From Catalinimonas niigatensis (GTDB taxonomy: Bacteria > Bacteroidota > Bacteroidia > Cytophagales > Cyclobacteriaceae), in assembly GCF_030506285.1 (NCBI RefSeq), contig NZ_CP119422.1, positions 3,119,001-3,183,000 of the forward strand: a stretch of 64,000 nt of DNA. Direction: 5' to 3'. Position 1 is the stretch's first letter; the number at the start of each line of letters is the position of its first letter. Position numbers and translations under genes: made by a program. A model generated the notes under the pieces. That model did not search any database. It saw only the letters and a list, made by a program, of their open reading frames with translations, and was not told the origin of the DNA. Shown piece by piece: positions 54,970 through 63,034 of this stretch.

Positions 54970-56211
54970 ATGGGAGATATTGCCATAAAGGTTGAAAACG
55001 TTTCTAAGTACTACAATATTGGAGATACCTCTAGTGGAAGCTTAAGGGAAACTATATCGAATTTTTTCTCCTCTAAGAAAAAGCAGCAAGAAGAAGAGTT
55101 TTGGGCATTAAAAGATATATCCTTTGAAGTAAAAAAAGGAGAAGCAGTAGGAATAATTGGGAAAAACGGAGCGGGTAAAAGTACTTTATTGAAAATCCTT
55201 TCAAGAATTACAGATCCTACCACAGGAAGAATAGAAATTAATGGAAGAATATCCTCTTTGCTCGAAGTGGGAACTGGGTTTCACCCTGAATTGACAGGTA
55301 GAGAAAATGTTTTTCTTAATGGTACTATTCTCGGAATGTCACGGGCTGAAGTAAAAGCTAAATTTGATGAAATCGTTGACTTTAGCGGGGTTGAGAAATT
55401 CCTGGATACACCGGTGAAGCGTTATTCATCAGGCATGAAAGTACGTCTTGCATTTGCAGTGGCAGCTCATCTAGAACCTGAAATTCTTATTATAGATGAA
55501 GTGCTGGCAGTAGGTGATGCTGAATTTCAGAAGAAATGCCTAGGGAAGATGGAAGATGTAGCCGGACAAGGAAGGACAATTATTTTCGTAAGTCATAATA
55601 TGCATGCCGTCAAGCAACTATGCACAAGAGGAGTTCTTCTTAATCATGGGGTATCTGAATCTATAGGAGAAATTAATGATATAATCAACTTATATCTGGA
55701 AAAGAATCAAGCTCAGAGCCAGGGGGAGTTGGCAAAATTTGAAATTGATCCGAGCAAGGATTTTCAGCTATTGGAAGCGCAAATTATGGATGAAAAGCTA
55801 AACCAAAAGTCTATCTTTGAATGTGAAGAAGACATCCATTTAATGCTAAAGTGCCGCCTTGAAAAGCCTATACCAGGTCTTTATGGTTATCTTACCATCA
55901 AAGACAAAAATGACAACCTGTATATTGAGACAGATACCTTTGACAACCTGCCTAATGTGTTAGAAGAGCTATCTGAGGGTATCACAGAAATTAATATTAC
56001 AATTCCTAAACGTCTTTTGTCTCCAGGCCATTACTATATTTACTTGAATTTTACCAGCAAGCAGAATATCGATGGTTTTCATGTAGACTCGCCGGGTAAT
56101 ATTTTGTCATTTGACATGATCGATAGCTATACAGTAAGAGGTAATAAAAGAAAGTCTTTTTTGGGCACTACATTAAAATGGAACTTAAGCCATAAAAAAG
56201 TGCATTCTTAA
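54970..56211 (+). CDS. ABC polysaccharide export ATPase with C-terminal carbohydrate-binding domain (Wzt type)
   Basis: A 413-residue ATPase. Walker A is GKNGAGKST (64-72), the ABC signature lies in KRYSSGMKVRLAFAVAAHLEPEILIIDEVLAVGD, and an H-loop follows in FVSHNMHAV. The Cys-lacking C-terminal extension (about 255-413) is a beta-rich Wzt-like domain; in E. coli O9a this domain recognises the capped non-reducing end of the O-antigen. It suggests that the exported glycan carries a terminal modification, although the domain's ligand here is unknown. The 105 bases after the stop are non-coding. Confidence 0.93.
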   Translation: MGDIAIKVENVSKYYNIGDTSSGSLRETISNFFSSKKKQQEEEFWALKDISFEVKKGEAVGIIGKNGAGKSTLLKILSRITDPTTGRIEINGRISSLLEVGTGFHPELTGRENVFLNGTILGMSRAEVKAKFDEIVDFSGVEKFLDTPVKRYSSGMKVRLAFAVAAHLEPEILIIDEVLAVGDAEFQKKCLGKMEDVAGQGRTIIFVSHNMHAVKQLCTRGVLLNHGVSESIGEINDIINLYLEKNQAQSQGELAKFEIDPSKDFQLLEAQIMDEKLNQKSIFECEEDIHLMLKCRLEKPIPGLYGYLTIKDKNDNLYIETDTFDNLPNVLEELSEGITEINITIPKRLLSPGHYYIYLNFTSKQNIDGFHVDSPGNILSFDMIDSYTVRGNKRKSFLGTTLKWNLSHKKVHS

Positions 56212-56316
56212 TCTTGTTATTTTTATAGGCAAATAAATTAACTTTTTAAATACATATCTTCTAAGATATTGCCTACTCATATATTATCAAGTATTTAACA
56301 TTAGACTCATACTACT

Positions 56317-57333
56317 ATGCTTAATGACAAGTCAATTCTTATTACCGGGGGTACTGGCTCGTTCGGGAAAAAATTTGTAGAAACTATATTGCGAAAATAC
56401 CCGGAAGTAAAACGTTTGGTCATCTACTCCCGTGATGAACTTAAGCAATTCGAAATGTCACAGGATTTTTCTCCTACTGAATATAAAAGCCTCAGATACT
56501 TCATAGGTGATGTAAGGGATGGGGAAAGGCTGAAAAGGGCATGTGAAGGCATTGACATTATTATACATGCGGCCGCTCTTAAACAGGTGCCTACTGCTGA
56601 ATACAATCCTATGGAATGTATCAGAACAAACGTAATGGGTGCTGAAAATGTGATCAATGCAGCCTTGGCGTGCAATGTCAGTAAGGTAGTAGCCTTATCC
56701 ACAGATAAAGCTGCCGCCCCTATTAACTTATATGGAGCTACAAAACTGTGTTCAGATAAACTGTTTGTAGCTGCAAATAATAGTAAAGGAAAACGTGATC
56801 TAAAATTTTCAGTGGTACGGTATGGTAATGTGATGGGATCTCGTGGTTCGGTTATTCCTTTCTTTTTGAAGAAAAGAGAAGAAGGGGTGCTTCCTATCAC
56901 TCATAATGAGATGACCAGATTTAACATCACGTTACAGGAAGGAGTAAATATGGTATTGTGGGCGCTTGAACATATGATGGGCGGAGAAATTTTTGTACCC
57001 AAAATTCCTTCGTATAGAATTACAGAACTGGCCGAGGCTATTGCTCCTGAATGTGAGCAAAAAGTAGTTGGAATCCGCGCCGGTGAAAAGATTCATGAAG
57101 AGATGATTACTGAAGCAGACTCCCTAACCACTTACGATCTGGGAAAATACTATGCGATTCTTCCTCAGAGGACTGTCTGGAAATTAGACGCATTTATCCA
57201 TAATTTTTCAGCCAGCAGAGTTCCGGAAGGGTTCAAATATAATTCAGGAACTAATACGGAATGGTTAAGTGTAGAGAAGCTACGTTCTTTGATTAAAGAG
57301 TACGTTGATCCTAATTTTAACAGCGCTATATAA
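56317..57333 (+). CDS. pseB: UDP-GlcNAc C4,6-dehydratase / C5-epimerase PseB
   Basis: A 338-residue SDR enzyme for the first step to pseudaminic acid: UDP-GlcNAc to UDP-2-acetamido-2,6-dideoxy-beta-L-arabino-hexos-4-ulose. It has SILITGGTGSFGKKFVETIL, YSRDELKQFEMSQDF, AALKQVPTAEYNPMECIRTNVMGAENVI and the STDKAAAPINLYGATKLCSDKLF block (Tyr-x3-Lys with the preceding Asp-Lys), all typical of PseB rather than the retaining dehydratase PglF/FlaA1 large forms. Next gene starts two bases after the stop. FlaA1 is a known synonym in Helicobacter. Confidence 0.95.
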   Translation: MLNDKSILITGGTGSFGKKFVETILRKYPEVKRLVIYSRDELKQFEMSQDFSPTEYKSLRYFIGDVRDGERLKRACEGIDIIIHAAALKQVPTAEYNPMECIRTNVMGAENVINAALACNVSKVVALSTDKAAAPINLYGATKLCSDKLFVAANNSKGKRDLKFSVVRYGNVMGSRGSVIPFFLKKREEGVLPITHNEMTRFNITLQEGVNMVLWALEHMMGGEIFVPKIPSYRITELAEAIAPECEQKVVGIRAGEKIHEEMITEADSLTTYDLGKYYAILPQRTVWKLDAFIHNFSASRVPEGFKYNSGTNTEWLSVEKLRSLIKEYVDPNFNSAI

Positions 57334-57334
57334 T

Positions 57335-58525
57335 ATGATTCCATACGGCAAGCAGCATATCAGTCAAGAAGATATAGAGGCGGTGGTAGGTGCGCTCCAG
57401 TCAGACTTTCTTACCCAAGGGCCAAAAATCCGAGAGTTTGAGGAGGCGTTTGCTCATTATATAGGAAGTACATATGCAGTAGCCGTAGCCAATGGTACGG
57501 CAGCTTTACATCTATGTGCTCTGGCTTTAAATGTTCAAGAAGGAGACAGGGTCATTACTACGCCTATTACATTTGCGGCTTCTGCCAACTGCATCAAATA
57601 TTGTGGTGGAGAGATTGTTTTTGCAGATATAGTCCCAGGAACTTATACGCTGGATATCCATGCTGTCCGTAAACTATTAGAAAATGCTCCAAAAGGATAT
57701 TATAGAGGAATCATCCCGGTAGATTTTTCCGGTTACCCAGTTAACCTTGAGGCTTTCCGTGAGTTAGCAGATCAACATAACCTGTGGATTATTGAAGATG
57801 CATGCCATGCTCCGGGAGGATATTTTATGGATAGTAGAGAAGAACGGCAGCAGTGCGGTAATGGCAAATTTGCCGAACTTGCCATTTTCTCTTTTCATCC
57901 TGTGAAGCATATCGCCGCTGGTGAAGGCGGGATGATCACCACCAATGATCCTGAACTTTATCAAAGACTACTTACCCTCAGGACACATGGCATTACGCGG
58001 GATGCCTCTACATTTCAAAACGATAAAAATCTGGCCTTCGCCTCACACCAGTACTCATCCGATCAATATCCAGGATGGTATATGGAAATGCAGGAATTGG
58101 GCTATAACTATCGTCTTACAGATTTTCAGGCCGCTTTAGGGCTAAGTCAGCTCAAAAGAGCAGAAGAAGGAGTTAAAAGAAGGATAGAGATAGCCAGACG
58201 TTATGATGAAGCATTTGCAGCGTTGGGTATTGTTAAACAAAAAAGAGATGACAATCATCAGAATGCATTTCACCTATATGTAGTGGAGATAGAAGATCGC
58301 TATAAATTATATGAATATTTGCGAGACCGTAACATATATACCCAAGTTCATTACATTCCTCTACATCTGATGCCTTATTATCAGCAGTTCGGGTGGAAAC
58401 AAGGTGACTTTCCTGTAGCAGAAAGTTATTATCAACGTTGCCTGAGCCTGCCGATGTATCCTACTTTGAAGAAAGAAGAACAAGACTACGTAATTCAGTG
58501 TATCAAAGAGTTTTTAGGTGAATAA
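57335..58525 (+). CDS. pseC: PLP aminotransferase PseC
   Basis: A 396-residue DegT/DnrJ/EryC1/StrS-type aminotransferase from ATG 57335 (the frame is open from 57305 but this would overlap pseB). It adds the 4-amino group to give UDP-4-amino-4,6-dideoxy-beta-L-AltNAc. PLP-binding signs: VANGTAALHLCALAL, EDACHAPGGYF and the Schiff-base Lys in SFHPVKHIAAGEGG, then GYNYRLTDFQAALGLSQL. The order pseB-pseC is the classical one. Overlaps the next gene by eight bases. Confidence 0.94.
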   Translation: MIPYGKQHISQEDIEAVVGALQSDFLTQGPKIREFEEAFAHYIGSTYAVAVANGTAALHLCALALNVQEGDRVITTPITFAASANCIKYCGGEIVFADIVPGTYTLDIHAVRKLLENAPKGYYRGIIPVDFSGYPVNLEAFRELADQHNLWIIEDACHAPGGYFMDSREERQQCGNGKFAELAIFSFHPVKHIAAGEGGMITTNDPELYQRLLTLRTHGITRDASTFQNDKNLAFASHQYSSDQYPGWYMEMQELGYNYRLTDFQAALGLSQLKRAEEGVKRRIEIARRYDEAFAALGIVKQKRDDNHQNAFHLYVVEIEDRYKLYEYLRDRNIYTQVHYIPLHLMPYYQQFGWKQGDFPVAESYYQRCLSLPMYPTLKKEEQDYVIQCIKEFLGE

Positions 58526-59195
58526 AATAGCAATTATTCCTGCCAGAGGGGGTAGTAAAAGAATACCCCGAAAGAATATTAAAGATTTTCTTGGTAAACC
58601 TATTATCGCGTATTCCATAGAAGCGGCTCTCTCATCGGGTTTGTTTGATCTTGTGATGGTTTCTACTGATGATGAAGAAATAGCAGATATTTCAAAAAAA
58701 TATGGAGCTGAGGTTCCTTTTTTTAGAAGTAAAAAAAATGCTGATGATTATGCTATACTGAATGATGTGTTGAAAGAAGTGATACGCTATTGTCAAGACA
58801 TCGGAAAGCACTTTGAAATAGGCTGCTGTATTTTGCCAACTGCGCCATTGATCACTACAGAAAACCTTCATAAAGGGTATCACCTTCTTATTGAGGGCAT
58901 ATTTGATTCTGTACGTCCTGTGGTCTCGTTTCCATCCCCTATACAAAGAGCGCTCTCTTTGGATAATCAAGGCAGAGTACGTATGCTAAATCCAGAGCAT
59001 TACCGCTCAAGGTCTCAGGATTTAGAAGAAACTTACCACGATGCAGGGCAATTTTATTGGTTCAAAATACCAGAATTACTAACTTCTGATAACAGAGGGG
59101 CATTCATCGTTGATGCTACACATTTTCAGGATATAGATACACTAACGGACTGGAAGTTAGCTGAGCTAAAGTTTCAGCTTTTGTATTCAGGCTAA
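58518..59195 (+). CDS. pseF: CMP-pseudaminic acid synthetase (acylneuraminate cytidylyltransferase family) PseF
   Basis: A 225-residue nucleotidyltransferase that activates the nonulosonic acid with CTP. It starts IAIIPARGGSKRIPRKNIKDFLGKPII, the CTP-binding signature of the NeuA/PseF family, and continues SALSSGLFDLVMVSTDDEEIADISKKYGAEVPF. The start is GTG at 58518, inside the pseC end, giving an eight-base overlap; no ATG precedes the signature. The family also includes NeuA and KdsB, but the surrounding pse genes make PseF most likely. Confidence 0.92.
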   Translation: MNKIAIIPARGGSKRIPRKNIKDFLGKPIIAYSIEAALSSGLFDLVMVSTDDEEIADISKKYGAEVPFFRSKKNADDYAILNDVLKEVIRYCQDIGKHFEIGCCILPTAPLITTENLHKGYHLLIEGIFDSVRPVVSFPSPIQRALSLDNQGRVRMLNPEHYRSRSQDLEETYHDAGQFYWFKIPELLTSDNRGAFIVDATHFQDIDTLTDWKLAELKFQLLYSG

Positions 59196-59201
59196 AAATT
59201 T

Positions 59202-60023
59202 ATGGAAAGCTATTTTTTTGTACCGGCCTCCAACACAAAATTTCTTGAAAGAGCAAAAACGCTACAATCTGATTACCTGATATTGGATCTGGAAGATTCT
59301 GTCCTTACCAGAGAAGTACAATTTGCTATTGACAACATAAAGTCTTTTGAGAATAAATCGCGGTGCTTTATAAGAATTCCTCTTAAGAATGAGGATACGA
59401 ATTTTAATGTCGAAATCATTCGTCAACTCAATAACCTAAATTTTCATCATTTTATATTACCTAAAATTCAGTCTGAGCAAGAACTGGAAAACCTGGTACT
59501 CCACATTCCCGATTTATTCAGACACAGGCAAATTCTGTTGGTTGAGCATCCTAAGCTTTTGTTACAATTGACATCTATCCTTACGCAATACAATTTTTTC
59601 GGTATTGCTTTTGGCAGCCATGATTATACAAGTGTAATGCAGATGGAACATACTTCCGAAAACCTTCTTTGGACCAAACATTACCTTCTCAACCATGCAA
59701 AGGCATTTCATATGCATTGTCTGGATCTGGCTTCTATGAACATACGGGACGAGCACCTGTTTCAAAAAGAATGTCAGGAAGCTTATCATTTAGGATTTGA
59801 TGGAAAGCTTATCATCCATCCTATGCAATTACAGGTGATGAACACCGCAAAGTTTTATTCAGAAGAAGACCTGAAGCTGGCTTTACATATCAGGCAAAAG
59901 CTTAAAGAAGTGGGCGGCATAGAAAATTATAACATTCATGTGATTGAGGGGAAAGTGATTGAGAGGCCGCATCTCAAAAAATACCTTGATATACTCAAAA
60001 AAGAAGGCTATGAAACCATCTAA
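59202..60023 (+). CDS. CitE-like / HpcH-HpaI aldolase family protein (first copy)
   Basis: A 273-residue TIM-barrel protein of the citrate lyase beta / malyl-CoA lyase family. Visible are the FVPASNTKF start, the DLED block (29-32), Arg58, Pro87-Lys88, Glu115 in LLVEHP and Asp141 in FGSHDY, matching the substrate Arg and metal-binding Glu/Asp of the family. The usual K-x-x-A-R after DLED is missing, and R-x-N at 58-60 is R-I-P, so it has diverged from the copy at 60468. Family members cleave or form acyl-CoA C-C bonds, often with glyoxylate or pyruvate as partner. Lies between pseF and the MaoC gene, seven bases after pseF and overlapping MaoC by 14 bases. Confidence 0.85.
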   Translation: MESYFFVPASNTKFLERAKTLQSDYLILDLEDSVLTREVQFAIDNIKSFENKSRCFIRIPLKNEDTNFNVEIIRQLNNLNFHHFILPKIQSEQELENLVLHIPDLFRHRQILLVEHPKLLLQLTSILTQYNFFGIAFGSHDYTSVMQMEHTSENLLWTKHYLLNHAKAFHMHCLDLASMNIRDEHLFQKECQEAYHLGFDGKLIIHPMQLQVMNTAKFYSEEDLKLALHIRQKLKEVGGIENYNIHVIEGKVIERPHLKKYLDILKKEGYETI

Positions 60024-60471
60024 TCTAGGAAACTATTATGAGGATTTTGAAGTAGAGGAAGTCATTGAACATGCCTTATCAAAAACTATTTTTGAAAGTG
60101 ACAATAATTTTTTCAGCTTACTGACCATGAATCATCATCCCGTTCATACCAACGTAGACTATTGTAATAGGCAAAAGCATGGGCAAATCTTGGTAGTGGG
60201 TACACTTGTCTTCAGTTTAGTGGTAGGTATTACAGTACCCGATATCAGTGGTAAAGCTATTGCCAATCTCAATTATGAAAACATTCAGCATCTCGCTCCT
60301 GTATTTATCAATGATACGCTTTACGCACGCACAAAAGTGTTGAGCAAACGACAATCCAATTCCAATAAGCAGGCCGGCATTGTGACAGTAGAAACATTTG
60401 GATTTAATCAAAGGAAAGAGGATGTCATTTCTTTCAAAAGAACCGTATACATTAAAAAAAGAGCATCATGA
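60010..60471 (+). CDS. MaoC-family acyl-CoA dehydratase/hydratase
   Basis: A 153-residue single hot-dog-fold protein from ATG 60010 (frame open from 59959). It begins GNYYEDFEVEEVIEHALSKTI and has LTMNHHPVHTNVDY in the active-site helix, VVGTLVFSLVVGITVPD, then LNYENIQHLAPVFINDTLYARTKVL, as in the mesaconyl-CoA-hydratase-like and mycobacterial Rv2499c-like group. At residues 39-46 it reads T-M-N-H-H-P-V-H where many (R)-hydratases have G-D-x-N-P-x-H, so the catalytic Asp is not in its usual place. It overlaps both CitE-like neighbours (14 bases and ATGA), indicating one enzyme module. Confidence 0.88.
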   Translation: MKPSNLGNYYEDFEVEEVIEHALSKTIFESDNNFFSLLTMNHHPVHTNVDYCNRQKHGQILVVGTLVFSLVVGITVPDISGKAIANLNYENIQHLAPVFINDTLYARTKVLSKRQSNSNKQAGIVTVETFGFNQRKEDVISFKRTVYIKKRAS

Positions 60472-61376
60472 GAACGCACAGTGATGTAAAATTTTCAGTC
60501 ATGCGCAGCCTGATGTTTGTACCTGCGCACAATGAAAAGTTGATGGAAAGCGCCAGCAGAAAAGATGCGGATGTTGTACTGCTGGATCTGGAAGACTCCG
60601 TACAGCCCACGCAAAACAAAGCAGTCGCCAGAGAAAACATCAAGAAATTTGTGACGGAAAAGCGTTTCAGAAATCATTTGGTTTTTCCCAGAGTCAATGA
60701 TAGAGAAAGCGGTCAGTTACTTAAAGATGTCTATGAATTAAGCATAGAAGGAATAGATGGTTTTATGTACCCTAAATCAAAAAAGGGAGAAGATATTTAT
60801 TTCTTTGACAAACTTCTTGAGACCATTGAGTATGAAAAAGGATTCCCGATTGGTACTTTTAAAATTATTGCACTCATAGAAACTGCCGCTGCAGTACTAA
60901 ATGCCTCCGAAATATGTCAGGCTTCTGACCGGGTGATCGCTTTAGCCTATGGTTGTGAAGATTTTATTGCTGATCTGGGCGGCATTCATGATCAGGAAGG
61001 CAAAAGCTTGTACACTCCTCGTGCCTTGATCTCTATGGCAGCCAGAGCAAACCATATCATTCCTATAGATACTGTCCATATTGATGTGCATAACCTAAGT
61101 GACCTGGAGGAAAATTTAAAACTGGCCAAAATCCTTGGATACGAGGGAATGCTGGTCCTTAATCCAAAAGAGATCCCTTTGGTTCATACCTATTTTACCC
61201 CCAGTGAGCAGGAAATTAAGGATGCAAAAGAACTACTGATGCTTGCTGATCAGGCCAAAGAAGAAGGAAAAGGAGTAGCAGTGATGAATGGAAAATTTCT
61301 AGGACCTCCTATGATACTTACTGCAAAAAAAATATTGACAAAAACAGAAATTATACAGAACCGCATTAAACCATGA
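60468..61376 (+). CDS. CitE-like / HpcH-HpaI aldolase family protein (second copy)
   Basis: A 302-residue relative of citrate lyase beta and malyl-/citramalyl-CoA lyases. It keeps the full family set: FVPAHNEKL, DLED at 40-43 followed by K-x-x-x-R, R-V-N with Arg75, the YPK at 101-103, Glu138 in ALIETAAAVL, and Asp164 in YGCEDFIADLGG. So this copy looks catalytically competent for Mg-dependent acyl-CoA C-C lyase/condensation. It overlaps the MaoC gene by ATGA and the acyltransferase gene by ATGA. An acyl-CoA made or used here could feed the following acyltransferase; that link is inference from order. Confidence 0.9.
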   Translation: MRTHSDVKFSVMRSLMFVPAHNEKLMESASRKDADVVLLDLEDSVQPTQNKAVARENIKKFVTEKRFRNHLVFPRVNDRESGQLLKDVYELSIEGIDGFMYPKSKKGEDIYFFDKLLETIEYEKGFPIGTFKIIALIETAAAVLNASEICQASDRVIALAYGCEDFIADLGGIHDQEGKSLYTPRALISMAARANHIIPIDTVHIDVHNLSDLEENLKLAKILGYEGMLVLNPKEIPLVHTYFTPSEQEIKDAKELLMLADQAKEEGKGVAVMNGKFLGPPMILTAKKILTKTEIIQNRIKP

Positions 61377-62029
61377 AGAAACTGATCATCATTGGTGGAT
61401 ATGGAAACGGGACAGTGGTCCAGTCTACAGTTGAAGACATCAACAAAGTAAAGCCTAGCTGGAACGTCATTGGCTTTTTGAACGATAACGATAAAGGCCC
61501 TATCAACGGCAAGCCTGTACTAGGCCCGATAGATAAAGTTACAGCAGCCAGGTATCTTGAAGATGAAGATGTCTATTTTTTTTACACACTGATTTCTGTT
61601 AAGCTTAACTTCAAGTTCCTGCACAAGCTTCATAACCTTAAGATACCTTTAGAAAGGTTTGCCACCATTATTCACCCTACAGCAGTGATATCGACCTTCG
61701 CTCAAATCGGTTATGGTGTGAGCATACAGCCTTTTGTGTCGGTAGGCCCCAATGTTAAGATTGGGAACCACGTACAGATATTTGCTCAGTCTCTGATCGG
61801 ACATGATGCCAAACTAGCAGATTATTCTTATGTAGCCAATAATGCCTGTATTGGGGCAAGTGTACACCTGCAAGAAGGAGCCTATGTCGGCACAAATGCT
61901 ACTACTTTGGAAAATATAAATTTGGGGAAATGGTCACTGGTAGGAATTGGCGCTGTAGTCTTGAAAGACTTACCTGATTATGCCAAGGCTGTAGGAAACC
62001 CTGCAAGAATCATTGGCAAAGTAGAATAA
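61373..62029 (+). CDS. NeuD/PglD-like left-handed beta-helix acyltransferase
   Basis: A 218-residue protein of the sialic-acid O-acetyltransferase NeuD / PglD family. The N-terminal Rossmann-like part starts KLIIIGGYGNGTVVQSTVEDI (usual G-x-G-G-H-x-x-V is altered to GGYGNGTVV), and the C-terminal hexapeptide repeats form the beta-helix (TAVISTFAQIGYGVSIQPFVSVGPNVKIGNHVQI) with the catalytic His in LIGHDAKLADYS and an end VVLKDLPDYAKAVGNPARIIGK. PglD acylates the 4-amino group of a UDP-sugar. Here it sits where a PseH could be expected; it overlaps the CitE-like gene and precedes pseG by six bases. Confidence 0.88.
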   Translation: MKKLIIIGGYGNGTVVQSTVEDINKVKPSWNVIGFLNDNDKGPINGKPVLGPIDKVTAARYLEDEDVYFFYTLISVKLNFKFLHKLHNLKIPLERFATIIHPTAVISTFAQIGYGVSIQPFVSVGPNVKIGNHVQIFAQSLIGHDAKLADYSYVANNACIGASVHLQEGAYVGTNATTLENINLGKWSLVGIGAVVLKDLPDYAKAVGNPARIIGKVE

Positions 62030-62035
62030 GACCGT

Positions 62036-63031
62036 ATGAACATTTTGTTTAGAGTAGATGCTGGAGGAAAAGTCGGACTAGGACATTATTACAGAAGTAT
62101 AACACTCGCCAAAAGACTAAAAAGTAAGGGGTGTAGTCTTACGATTCTTCACAGGCCTTCCCTATTCTGGTCGAAAATAAGCCTGCCTTTTCCAAGTATT
62201 GTGTTGGAAGAAGAAGAAAATGAGCATGTACTAAGGTTGATCAAAGAAAACGAATATTCTGTGTTTTATGTGGATGGCATCCTGGACTTTGAAGAAAGCT
62301 TGATGAATGAAATAGGGAAAAGAAAAACCAGCGTAGTTTTTTATCAGAATCTCAGCAGTACCAAACATCTTTGTGATGTATTTATCCTACCTTCATTAAA
62401 CTATGATGAAAGGTTTTTTGATAGTTTTTCAATACATACCCGGATATTTAAAGGCCTTGATTACGTCATTTTTAATGAAATGGTTTACAATTTACCCAAA
62501 CTTGGTAAGATAAGAGAAAAGGTCAAAAGTATTGGCCTCATCAGTGGTGGTAGTGACCCTAAAAACGTATTACTACATTTGTATTCTTTGATCAACCATC
62601 AGGCATTTGAGGATGTGCAGTTTACTTATTTTTACGGAGAAGATTTTATGCATATAGATAAGGTCCCAGCGTCTCCTGAAATGAATGCTAGCTTTGTGTC
62701 TTATGATTTAGAGCAAATATGTAAAATGGATGTAGTCATTGGTACTTTTGGGGTTTCAACTTATGAGCTCATGTATCTGGGAATGCCTATCATTAGTGTA
62801 GGTCACCAAACTTCAAATGCTGAAGCCAGCTATAGAACAGCAAAACACACCAAGGCAGTTATAGATCTGGGACTAGTAGATGCTCTTTCTTCTGTAGAAC
62901 TAAATAAAGCTATCCAAGAGTTGATAAGCAACTTCCAAAAAAGAGAATCTCTGAAGCAAAACTCTACCCGTGCCATTGATGCTCTAGGTGTGGAAAGAGT
63001 TGCTGATATAATTATTTCATTAAATGAATAA
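62036..63031 (+). CDS. pseG: UDP-2,4-diacetamido-trideoxy-altropyranose hydrolase PseG
   Basis: A 331-residue GT-B-like hydrolase that releases UDP from the 2,4-diacylamido sugar before condensation by PseI. It starts NILFRVDAGGKVGLGHYYRSITLAKRLKSKG, with the G-L-G-H motif holding the catalytic His of PseG, and has the C-terminal UDP-binding stretch GTFGVSTYELMYLGMPIISVGHQTSNAEAS. It follows the acyltransferase by six bases and precedes pseI by three bases. Confidence 0.93.
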   Translation: MNILFRVDAGGKVGLGHYYRSITLAKRLKSKGCSLTILHRPSLFWSKISLPFPSIVLEEEENEHVLRLIKENEYSVFYVDGILDFEESLMNEIGKRKTSVVFYQNLSSTKHLCDVFILPSLNYDERFFDSFSIHTRIFKGLDYVIFNEMVYNLPKLGKIREKVKSIGLISGGSDPKNVLLHLYSLINHQAFEDVQFTYFYGEDFMHIDKVPASPEMNASFVSYDLEQICKMDVVIGTFGVSTYELMYLGMPIISVGHQTSNAEASYRTAKHTKAVIDLGLVDALSSVELNKAIQELISNFQKRESLKQNSTRAIDALGVERVADIIISLNE

Positions 63032-63034
63032 AGT

